Positions 35,301 to 43,570 of a stretch of 64,000 nt of DNA are shown here, piece after piece. The stretch's first letter is position 1; every line of letters starts with the position of its first letter. This DNA is from Meandrina meandrites (Eukaryota > Cnidaria > Anthozoa > Scleractinia > Meandrinidae). Position numbers and translations under genes: made by a program. The stretch lies in NCBI GenBank assembly GCA_963693305.1, contig OY855911.1, forward strand, positions 30,582,939-30,646,938, in the 5' to 3' direction. The notes under the pieces were generated by a model. It did not search any database, was not told the DNA's origin, and saw only the letters and a program-made list of their open reading frames with translations.

Positions 35301-37846
35301 TCTGCTTAGCTGGTCCTTCTAGTGCCTTGTTCTTTTTTCCACCATCCTTTTTGTCTTTCTTCTTGTTTTCTTTCTTTGATGAGGCACCCATGACACTCCT
35401 TCTTCGTTTCTCCTCAAGAACCATGCTTCTATAGTATTCATCACATGGATGATCCCACACGCTGTCGCCAGTTTGAAAATTGAAGTAGTAAATATCTCCG
35501 GTAGCATCTTGACTGAAAAGCAATGGATAGTAGATACATCCAAGTTTGATTTTAATTTATTTATAATTTAAAATATGATATACATTGTGCACACTAAACA
35601 CGAAATAAGTTTTATCACATACAGTTTCCTTTGCATGACTATTAGTAAATTATTAACATAGGGGGTGGGGAGAGTGGAAAGTGAAGGGACACCCACATGA
35701 AGGAGATGCAGACATTCGTTGTCTTGCTTAGGGGTGAAAATAAAATCACAAATGTTTACGACCTAACAACCAACCAATTGTGTGAAAAAGAAAACAACTG
35801 TGTGAGTGAATTTGGTTCCTATTTTGCATTCTGCAAAACAGGTGTAAAAAGGCATGAGATGATTTAACTATGGCAAATGGTTTGAACTGGGGAGCATGCC
35901 TCAGTAAATTCACACCAATATTAATCATCTGTAACTGGGCACTTTGGTCCTAAAAGGACTTTTGTTGATAACAGTAACATCAAACAAGCAAAGTCTCCAT
36001 GTAGGAATCCCTTGTAGTGTTCACAAGACCTTAAGGAGAAATTTCCTTGTTTCTCGATCCTTGAGATTTGAGACTCAAAACTTGAAATTTTTGAGGATAG
36101 AGGATCGACTCTCACATCAAGACTATCAACTTACTTTTGAGTGGTACTGTGTGTCACAGAGAGTACTGTACATCTTCAAAAATTGGTTTACTGGGACTTA
36201 TTAATACGTACAAAGTAACATAATTTATTTAGTCGCAAGGACCAAATATTGTCCTCATTTATTTAGCTTTGTTGACATTACATGTACATGTAAGTGGGTA
36301 GTTGCACATGTCTGTCATACATTGTAGAGCTGAAGGCACTGAAGAATGGCGGTACATCAACTTCTTTCACTGGAGAGTTATTTTTTTCAGTTTAGGCTTT
36401 ACATATCACCAACGTCCAGCCATATTGACAGCGTTCCTTTACATGTAAAGTGACTGAATGAACTTAAGTAATGGATAGCAAAAAACGTTTTGGTTGCATT
36501 CCACTCACCAAGGTTTCCAATCAGATGGTAAGGGAGCAACAATTCCTTCGCGTGCAATAAACAGAAGATCTTTTTCCCTAATAGGATCTATACCAATGGA
36601 TTGCGCATACTCAAATATCTCTGCAGAGAAAAATTTCCAGAACAAACTTAATGGACCCTACAATGTACTGTACCTAAAAATAATTGAGTCAATCAAATAA
36701 AGTTTACTACAAAAACTCCAAAGGGCATTCTTTCAAGCCTTTGATAATCTCTACTACATGTACTGAAGTTTCAGCCGTTGTTTGAGCCTAGTGGCTGAAA
36801 GTCTCCTGTTTCATTAGCATGAAGCAGCGAGGTCAGGAGTATTTCAACTCCCTCCTGGATTGGATGTTAGTCTATCATAGGATTACCCTCCCCCCTCCTT
36901 GTATTTATTTGCCAGTACCCATTTATACATCTGGCTAGAGATAAATGAAGGCACTGTCAGAGTAAAGTGTCTTTCTTGCCAGAGACTGAACACAACACAA
37001 TGCTGCTGCCAACAAGTAAAATCTAAACTGGTTTATCCTGATCCCAGCACTCAAACTAATGGGTCACGCTATCTCACACTCTATCGCAGTGCCTCTCCCC
37101 AGTGTCCTGGTGCATCCCATCCAGGGGGGAGTAGAAATACTCCTAGTCCCTATGGAAACCAGGATAATCTCTGGCCTGATGAGCCACTGAGTTTGAATGC
37201 AGACTTTACTTTACACATGTTATTTGATCAGTGTACTGCAACAAAGTGTATTTTTTATCATACCATCTGCTGCATGCATGCACAAACAGGCTAAACTTTA
37301 TTACATGATTAGTGTATAACAAAATTTTCAATTCTGACTGGTCCTCTGCACGACTTATTTTCATGTACATAATCATTGGGGTAAGATCGGTGCAGGTGTC
37401 CAATTACAACTGCTAAATATCTGGATTACACTAAATTTCGTGGTATGTTAAATGAGTTGGTGTATATATCTGTGCTTTACTACTAAAAAGAAGACTCAAG
37501 GAACATTATGTAAGCTTGATTGCGAATTTTACTAATGATCCGAAACAATCTACAGGATTTCGTGTCGTACAGTTTTTAGGGGTATTTGATTGAAGCCCAT
37601 GAATTGACGGCATTTTCACGATCGATTGGCTCTTCCGTTTGTGTGCTCTACCGATTGTATACGCTCTGCACAGTCACATAAAATAAAATAAAATTTAAGT
37701 TAGCCGTATTTAACGAAGACACAAATATGTCGAGGTAATTACTTTAGGAACATGAAATAACTTTCAAGCTCACCATGTTCTGTGGGTTGGTAGTTTTCGT
37801 CGTATTCTTCTTCGAGAATCAACTGTCCGTTGATCATAGTAGACAT
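17148..37846 (-). CDS. CEP164: Centrosomal protein of 164 kDa (distal appendage protein), complete
   Basis: CEP164 is a mother-centriole distal-appendage protein needed to dock the centriole and recruit TTBK2 for ciliogenesis. Exons in transcript order: 37846-37774, 36620-36509, 35512-35299, 34049-33774, 33135-33001, 32463-32401, 31701-31621, 31050-30961, 30451-30357, 30027-29944, 28853-28800, 28571-28037, 26989-26789, 26479-26420, 26060-25998, 25688-25545, 24562-24479, 23947-23879, 23356-23229, 23104-23033, 22880-22592, 22342-22309, 21961-21824, 21460-21376, 20952-20859, 20341-20276, 19994-19938, 19428-19318, 18771-18188, 17646-17546, 17450-17387, 17316-17148. The sum is 4,425 nt: 1,474 residues plus stop, close to human CEP164 (1,460). 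The N-terminus ([11 protein letters not shown]) and WW domain (W59, W81, P84; GDIYYFNF) are diagnostic. A Ser/Leu/Gly repeat follows (residues 134-225), then long Glu/Lys coiled coil, an [11 protein letters not shown] segment, and SHAEWLRNF near the C-terminus. Two introns use GC donors. The 5' boundary of exon 33135-33001 is the least certain: an alternative acceptor at 33122 breaks the frame. Confidence 0.93.
19197..19261. mobile_element. 65-bp pogo-like MITE remnant, CEP164 intron
   Basis: The right end reads CAGTAGAACCCCGATTTCTCGG on the minus strand and is TA-flanked. The left end (CAATCCTAATTTCTCGAACC) matches with decay. It is adjacent to exon 19428-19318. Confidence 0.55.
19565..19880 (+). 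mobile_element. Decayed tRNA-SINE-like fragment
   Basis: Contains GGGTGGCCTAATGATAAGCGTGCTGAATTC and, further on, GTCTTGCCCAAGAACACAACAG. These are head and body elements of the 14625-type SINE separated by unrelated sequence. Confidence 0.4.
22586..22591 (-). other. Probable second GC 5' splice site in CEP164 (AAG|GCATGT)
   Basis: Exon 22880-22592 ends AATAAG before GCATGT and joins in phase 0 to the exon starting at 22342. An alternative GT donor lies inside the exon (PNK|GTCAGG) and would also keep phase, but it would discard about 36 codons of coding-looking acidic sequence. Confidence 0.55.
25405..25450 (-). mobile_element. tRNA-like SINE fragment in CEP164 intron
   Basis: The reverse complement reads like GGCCGAGTGCTTAGGGCACTGGGCTTGAAATCC, an A-box to B-box fragment. 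Confidence 0.4.
25482..25518. mobile_element. 37-bp minimal MITE with perfect 15-bp inverted termini
   Basis: CAGTGGCGGATCCAG, a 7-bp spacer, then CTGGATCCGCCACTG, flanked on both sides by GTTAC (25477-25481 and 25519-25523). It starts 27 bp downstream of the 5' splice site of CEP164 exon 25688-25545 in transcript direction. The termini match the 533-bp element at 59073-59605. Confidence 0.8.
27054..27348. mobile_element. MITE with GGGTGCTTACCATTT termini, CEP164 intron
   Basis: The left end GGGTGCTTACCATTTGCC and the reverse complement of the right end GGGTGCTTACCATTTAGCC agree over about 17 bp. The interior is rich in TTCCGG/CCGGAA. No clear target duplication was found. Confidence 0.65.
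28031..28036 (-). other. GC 5' splice site in CEP164 (GAG|GCAAGT)
   Basis: Exon 28571-28037 ends GAGGAG followed by GCAAGT, the canonical GC-AG donor. The next exon begins in phase 0 at 26989. No GT donor nearby preserves the frame. Confidence 0.75.
29321..29414. mobile_element. 94-bp palindromic MITE
   Basis: Nearly self-complementary over its full length: the left arm TAGTCTTCTTCGCAGCCGTTTT and the right arm AAAACGGCTGCGAAGGAGACTA, with a GGGATGTCACGCAACGCTC stretch and its partner in the middle. It would form a long hairpin in RNA. Confidence 0.75.
29630..29858. mobile_element. 229-bp MITE with about 31-bp termini and internal subrepeats
   Basis: The left end GTCACTTCGCTCCATGGTCA is repeated inverted at the right end, about 31 bp with one mismatch. 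The interior carries several variants of AGTCAGATCGCTCCCAAA. It lies in the CEP164 intron between exons 30027-29944 and 28853-28800. Confidence 0.7.
30590..30720 (+). mobile_element. SINE-derived fragment with repeated CTTAC tail
   Basis: A B-box-like GGGTTCAAGCCCTGCCC followed by a T/C-rich body and (CTTAC)n at the 3' end. Confidence 0.4.
34482..34871. mobile_element. hAT-like MITE with 8-bp target duplication
   Basis: Flanked by the direct repeat TTTCTGTA (34474-34481 and 34872-34879). Termini are CCCTGGGGGCGGACTCCCATAT and an inverted C-run end (ATATGGGAGTCCCC...GGG). The interior repeats the phrase GTCTTGCTTAGGGGT or GTCTCGTTTAGGG. It lies in the CEP164 intron between exons 35512-35299 and 34049-33774. 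Confidence 0.8.
35420..35512 (-). other. WW-domain core exon segment of CEP164
   Basis: This part of exon 35512-35299 encodes [18 protein letters not shown] and following residues. Together with DWKPC from the preceding exon it completes a WW domain with two tryptophans 22 residues apart and the terminal proline. In CEP164 this domain binds TTBK2, so it marks the functional N-terminus. Confidence 0.9.
35650..35760. mobile_element. Partial copy of the 34482-type MITE
   Basis: Contains AAGGGACACCCACATGAAGGAG and TTGTCTTGCTTAGGGGTGAAAAT, shared with 34482-34871. It is one-ended. Confidence 0.45.
36780..37160 (-). mobile_element. tRNA-SINE body, reverse orientation, in CEP164 intron 1
   Basis: Contains the reverse complement of the SINE body seen at 14625-14835 (ACTTTACTCTGACAGTGCC..., ATAAATGGGTACTGG...). 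It appears duplicated or rearranged, with a second partial end near 37085-37130. Confidence 0.55.
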
Positions 37847-37914
37847 GGTGGGAGTACTGTTGCTAGACTGATCCTTATTTTTGCAAATCAGTCGCGTATA
37901 AACTGTGGTATTTT

Positions 37915-38419
37915 ATGGCTGCAAGAGAAACGGTGAACACGACGCCATTTGTTGTCAACGAACGACAACTTGGTAACCGAGCCCGAGTACAATCATGACA
38001 TAGACTGGAACGAGTATGTAACTAATGTAACTAGTGCCCCCTGGGCCACCCCTGTGGACACGGTCCATGACCCTTACGATGGTGGACCTGTCAATGGCCC
38101 ACATAAAGACAACCCTAATTTTCAAAGGCTATATTTACCTGTCAGTATCAAAGGTGGACTGTCGATAGCATGGGCAACCCAAGCCCCTTGTGAGAAGCCT
38201 GCGTGTCCCGAAAGTCTACTGGCTGCAGTACGGAGACCAGATGCAAATGCCACACTGTCAGTCATTTCTGGTGCTTCGTCATTACCGTTATTCTCTGCCA
38301 TTGACGAACATCGTATAGATCATTTGTCTATTGAACGCCGTCCTCATCGAAGTCTGGTACATTTAAGCGTGGCTAGGGCCCTAGCAAAGGAGTGTATAAT
38401 TGTTCCTGTAAAACACTGA
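37915..38419 (+). CDS. Unidentified ORF divergent from CEP164
   Basis: An open frame of about 156 codons (37949-38419, TGA stop) that has no internal ATG. The nearest ATG (37915) is in another frame and runs MAARETVNTTPFVVNERQLG before stopping at 37996-37998. Either the true start is on an unseen exon, or a single-base indel separates 37915 from the main frame. Composition looks protein-like (DIDWNEYV, APWATPVDT, DGGPVNGP). I recognise no domain. Its start lies about 70-100 bp from the CEP164 start codon, so the two could share a bidirectional promoter. It could also be a pseudogene fragment. Confidence 0.35.
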
Positions 38420-39084
38420 GCCCCGAACTAACGGATACGCTAGCCAGTTTGACAACTTTTAGCTGGCAGTAAGATATTTTAACAGTCAAATTTCACCGGG
38501 AATTATAATGAGCTCAAATAAGTAGTTTTCAAAAAGGAAAGTAAAAGGACGCGCTTGTGTTTGGTAGCTTCAGGCATTTCGATAATGCCTTGGCGAAGTA
38601 ATGGCGAAGCAGAGAACTCAGTCGCCTCAATACGGGAGGCGAACCTTCCACTCTGAACACTAAGACAACAACACAAGTTTACTTTTAAACAAATAATAAA
38701 AAGCAGCTTGATTTACTTTATATAGCTCAAGCCTTTCAGGGCCGCAGCTAGACCTTTTGCAAGTTCGCCGAAGATGCGAGACGCTAGGGGGTCTGGGGGC
38801 ATGTCCCACCCTCCCCCACTCCTATGTTCAGCATTTTTAAGTATTTCGTTAGCGGAAAAGCTTAATCGCCTTCAACTTAGGATTATCTTCCCAACTAAGG
38901 GTTTTTTTTTAATTTTTGGTTAAAATCTAGACGAGGCTAGTGCTTCATGTCTTGCTTCTTGAGCTAGCTAAGGTCTTACCATTGGGTCTATTTAAGAAAA
39001 AAAAAACATTTTTGCCATTAATGTCCTAGTAAATGCACTGAAAATGATTTATTTCAGTGTGTTATTTCCAACTTCAATTTTTTG

Positions 39085-39240
39085 TGAAAGATGAAATGTT
39101 CAGCATTTCGCGAGCGCGGAACAAAGAAAAAATCTGCGTCCCCACTGGAACTGAACCCATGACCTCCCAAACACTGGGCGGGCGCTCTATCCACTTAGTC
39201 CATGAGCCACTACTGGTGGTCGGTATCATCTGGGGGGATT
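39085..39240 (-). mobile_element. tRNA-like SINE
   Basis: The minus strand carries TGGATAGAGCGCCCGCCC and GGTCATGGGTTCAGTTCC (B-box-like), followed downstream by a body shared with 13585 and 42490. Confidence 0.55.
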
Positions 39241-39537
39241 TATCTAAATGGTAATTTTTAGACAGGTGGAGAAGTAACTAGTCAGAAAATACCTGATAGC
39301 AATTGATCGGTGGTAGTTTGTGGAGTGGGCGCCTTTGGAAGTTTTGTCTTAGCATGGAAACGAGGCTAAGGAAGAATTGTTCGTAGCGCCCAGTAAACAA
39401 CACGAAAAATCCTTAAAGCTTCACATCATCCAACATCCTATTCTAGAGCTCAATTTTACCTTATTTGCTTCTTTCAAAAGTCACGTGCTGTCACATGCGC
39501 ATTAAAAGTAAGGATTCTCTAATAAAATTGAGGACGA

Positions 39538-39860
39538 CAGAATGGGGTCCAGTTCTCGGCTGGGTCCAGTTCTCGGCCACTTTATGTTCAAAAAAGTATT
39601 TTTACCCAAAGATAGACTGGTTCCTGCACTTTCGTTATCTTAGGTCTTGCCCTCGCACTAAGTGTAGGACGTTAACACGTTGGGTTGAAGCGAAGCAAGG
39701 TGAATTTGTTTTTCCGAAAAATTGTTTTAACTCTTTTAGCCTTTTCACTGGACTCAGGCGCGTAACGCATGTTACAAACTTTCTTTTCTAAAATAAGCCC
39801 CTTAAACACAATTTGTGATCGTTATAACAAGAATAAGTTTTCAAAGTAATTTAATATACT
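39538..39860 (+). mobile_element. Truncated Tc1/mariner-like MITE of the 58802 family
   Basis: Begins CAGAATGGGGTCCAGTTCTCGGC, with the terminal unit duplicated. It continues through segments that match, in reverse, 59640-60213 (e.g. CACTGGACTCAGGCGCGTAACGC). Confidence 0.65.
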
Positions 39861-40009
39861 GAAAAAGTAATTAAACTTTCTTTAATATATAGATTTGCGC
39901 ACACTCTTTTTGCGAAAGAGAACGGACTATTCCTATTATACGGCCTCCCAATTTCCGTTTTTTTTAGTACCGATACGCGCTGACCGCGCGCACTCCCACA
40001 TGCCCTCGT

Positions 40010-40490
40010 TGAACAATTAATAAATTACAATACCAGATCATTTTCCAGACTAAGACACGGGCTTATAGCACCGAGTTTCACATCGAAATATATGCAGAAC
40101 TCCATTACATACAGAGGGGCCGTCCTCTGGAATGCAATAGGACGGTCTCATCCATCGTTAATTGACTGTTTCGAACACCTTGACATCAAATCTTTTCTGA
40201 AAAACGTGGCGAATTGTTACACTTTTAGGGATTTTAACTTCAACGTTTTAGCGCCACAAATAATCAACAATAGGTTTAAGGATTTTACATATTTTTAACT
40301 TTTATTCTCACTCCTGCGAATTCATAATAATTTTATAGTTTTTAAAGCGTAGATAGTAGGCCTTTTTTATAACGATTTTTAACGATTTTTTTATCTTTTT
40401 TCTTTCATTTTAATTTTTGTACACGACCCCACAAGCTTGTAGCTTTATATTTCATCGTGTATAAATAAAGGTTGTATGTATGTATGTATG
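40010..40490 (+). mobile_element. LINE 3' end with (GTAT)n tail
   Basis: Encodes a fragment (ITYRGAVLWNAI...FLKN) typical of the extreme C-terminus of CR1/L2-like reverse transcriptases, followed by a 3' UTR ending ATAAATAAAGG and then GTATGTATGTATGTATG. The 5' part is missing. Confidence 0.65.
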
Positions 40491-41530
40491 ATTCGCGGAG
40501 ACCGCGATTCGCACTGACCGCGATTCGCGGAGACCGCGATTCGCGGAGACCGCGATTCCCGCTGACCGCGATTCGCGCTGACAGCGATGTGCGGAGACCG
40601 CGATTCCCGCTGACCGCGATTCGCAGAGACCGCGATTCACGCTGACCGCGATGCGCGGAGACCGCGATTGGCGCTGACCGCGATTCACGTTGACCGCGAT
40701 TGGCGCTGACCGCAATGCACGGAGACCGTGATTCGCGCTGACCGCGATTCGCCCTGAACGCGATTCGCGGAGAGAGCAATTCACGTTGACCGCGATTCGC
40801 GCAGACCGCGATTCGCGCTGACCGCGATTCGCGGAGATCGCGATTCGCGCAGACCGCGATTCGCGCCGACCGCGATTCGCGCTGACCGCAATTCGCGCTG
40901 ACCGCGATGCGCGGCGAGCGAAATTCGCGCTGACCGCGATGCGCGGCGAGCGCGATTCGCGCTGACCGCGATGCGCAGCGAGCGAAATTCGCGGAGACCG
41001 CAATTCGCACTCACCGCGATGCGCGGAGACCGAGATTCGCGCTGACCGCGATGCGCGGCGAGCGCGATTCGCGGAGACCGCAATTCGCACTGACCGCGAT
41101 GCGCGGAGACCGCGATTCCCGCTTACCGCGATGCGCGGAGACCGCGATTCGCGCTGACTGCGATTCGCACTGACCGCGATGCGCGGAGACCGCGATTCGC
41201 AGAGACCGCGATTCACGTTGACCGCGATTGGCGCTGACCGCGATGCGCGGAGACCGTGATTCGCGCTGACCGCGATTCGCCCTGAACGCGATTCGCGGAG
41301 AGCGCGATTCATGTTGACCGCGATTCGCGCTGACCGCGATGTGCGGAGACCGCGATTCGTACTGACCGCGATTCGCCGAGAGCGCGATTCGCGCTGACCG
41401 CGATTCGCGGAGACCGCGATCCGCGGAGACGGCGTTTCGCGCAGATTGCGATTCGCGCTGACCGCGATGCGCGGGGAGCGCGATTCGTGGAGATTCGAGA
41501 TTCGCGGCGACCCCGATTCGCGCTGACTGC
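40490..41530. repeat. 16-bp GC-rich minisatellite, about 65 copies
   Basis: Unit CGCGATTCGCGGAGAC alternating with CGCGATTCGCGCTGAC and point variants. The period stays 16 bp over about 1.04 kb. Each unit contains CGCGATTCGCG, self-complementary except for the central bases. Because stops are rare in the unit, long ORFs (up to 384 codons) run through it on the minus strand with a 16-residue, 48-nt periodicity. These are repeat artefacts unless shown otherwise. It abuts the LINE tail at 40490. Confidence 0.95.
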
Positions 41531-42846
41531 AAGCAGAGAGGGCCACGTCCTTGGCTACATCCACACTTCCACGCCCAAAAGATGGCAATTTCCACTTTAA
41601 CGCCATAGCTTCTCAATGAGCTCTATCATGTCTTCATTACCTCTTTCATAACACAGGTGGAACCACATACCATTTCACTGCAAGGATTTGGGTATTTTAT
41701 GGTATTTATATGGTCTATAAGCATGAAGACCACGGAGAAATGTTGCGGATTTGTTTTATACAACATCGCTGAAAATTTGCTGGCGAATTAGAAGGAAAAT
41801 TAACTCGAAGTCCACGCGAGTGAGTTCCTCAGCCTGATCGCAAATGTTCCAGTTTACATTTCTAAACTTGCATAGGTTACAAATTAGAATTATAACTCGA
41901 ATTAGCAATAAGACTAATTAGTAATAATTCTGACATCCAGCGCTAGACAATAACGACAAAGATCCACAAACACAAGTCACTTCATTAACAAAAAGCTTCA
42001 ATTATATATGGTGGGAATAATTGGAAGGAAAGCCCGAAATATACACGAGTCCACTGCATCAACCAGTGCAAGGATATCAAGAATATTAATATTGATCGAT
42101 AATTAAAATATTAACACAAAGAAAAGGTAATTATATGTATGAAATACAATGCAGGCGCTATTTCACTTCTCTATTTTGGTGTACATCCCAAACAAAACGC
42201 AAACGCGAGGCTGTCACATGACTTGCCACGTGATTTACATTTTTTGGAACAAGCAATTGACCTGAGAGCCATGCACTAAATAACCTATGTTTCCACGCAG
42301 TTTAATTTGAACAGTTTGGTCTCCAGTAGAGTAAGCCAATTTTAATAAGATCATATAGACAAAGGGGGGTGGGGGGTGGGGCAGAAAAACCTTCACAATT
42401 CACAGAAACTACCTCAGATTGGTTGCTATCATCCAGTTTCTAACTCTATAGTAATAGTGCTTCTCAAAAAAAGACAAAGAACTTTAATCCCCCCCGGATG
42501 ATACCGATCACCCATTTTTGGGGGTCTGGCCGCATGGCTCATGGACTAACTTAGCTACGAGAACTCATGGTAAGCGAGGCCTATTAGCGAGGCCATTTTG
42601 AATTTATTTTTATTTTTATTGTCAATAGTAGTGCTTTAAGACTATAGCTAGGGTAATAATAATAAGGATCATATTTATAATTTTATAAAGTTTTAGCTTA
42701 TAATCCGGGGAACATCCTTTCTATGGGAATTAAGTTTCCCCCTGCTGTTATCCTCTCAAGTATTTATTTATTGTATCATTCTATTCTATTTTATTACACA
42801 AACAAGATATAAAATAAGTAAAATTAAATAAGTAATTAGTTAATTA
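41531..42846. other. Intergenic stretch without recognisable genes
   Basis: A/T-rich sequence with a G-rich patch (42363-42382) and a SINE fragment at 42490-42590. Nothing else can be supported. Confidence 0.6.
42490..42590 (-). mobile_element. tRNA-like SINE fragment
   Basis: Shares GGATGATACCGATCACC, CATGGCTCATGGAC and GAGAACTCATGGTAAGCGAGG blocks with the 39085 and 13585 copies. Confidence 0.45.
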
Positions 42847-43218
42847 CAGTCAAACCCCTATTAAGCGGCCAGCTCTATTAAGCGACCGCGGCCATTTTAA
42901 ATTTTCTGCCTTCCTGATGAGCATTTTTCTATTGTTTTTGCGTCATATTTAGCGGCCAGTAAGAATGTAATATACAATGTTTGGATTTATTTTCAACAAG
43001 CTCGGACAGTGACGGCTGATTAAATCATTCAAACACAGGTTTATTGTCGTCTTCATGTGATTTCGTTATTCCTTTCACGCTATTTTGTATTGAAGTAGCG
43101 TAACCTTTTTAAAGGGCCTTATGCTAATTCTGACGAGCCCCCGTATTAAGCGGCCAACCCCTATAAAGCGGGCAGTTGCCATTTCCCCGAGGGTGGCCGC
43201 TTAATAGAGGTTCTACTG
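42847..43218. mobile_element. 372-bp TA-flanked MITE (Tc1/mariner or pogo type)
   Basis: The termini CAGTCAAACCCCTATTAAGCGGCC and (reverse complement of right end) CAGTAGAACCTCTATTAAGCGGCC match at 21 of 24 positions. TA dinucleotides flank both ends (42845-42846, 43219-43220). Internal copies of TTAAGCGGCCA lie near both ends. Confidence 0.8.
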
Positions 43219-43570
43219 TAATACGTATAGCTCGAATATTAGACCTTTTGAAGTGAAATTTAGTGGTAAGCATCTAGGCATGACCAGTATTAAAACAAAA
43301 AAAAAATGTTGTCTGGCTTGATCATTAATATCCGAGATATAAACACTTATGTTCAATGTGCCCGTACTTCCCATGTTACATTCTCTGTATGAATCTGTAA
43401 CTGGGTGTGTACCTTTTTAAAAAACGCTTAAATAACTCTAGAGCCCGAATATTACACCTTTTGTCCTAAAACTTGGTGAAAAGTAGTATGATTCTTATTA
43501 ACCCTACGCTTTAGTTTTTCGCGTAAATCATTTAACAGCCGAGAAATTAGCAATTGCTTGCAACGTGCTC

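Larger units (their letters stand above)
38420..40009. other. Repeat-rich intergenic stretch
   Basis: No gene is visible. It contains the SINE fragment (39085-39240) and the Tc1/mariner-like remnant (39538-39860). The remainder is unassigned A/T-rich sequence. Confidence 0.6.

Noticed and set aside
40490..41530. CRISPR-like array
   Set aside because: Units are contiguous 16-mers with no spacers, in an animal genome.
40405..41616. Minus-strand ORFs of 201, 384, 100 and 201 codons, rich in Arg, Ser and Ala
   Set aside because: All are translations of the 16-bp minisatellite in different frames. The unit rarely creates stops, so openness is expected without selection.
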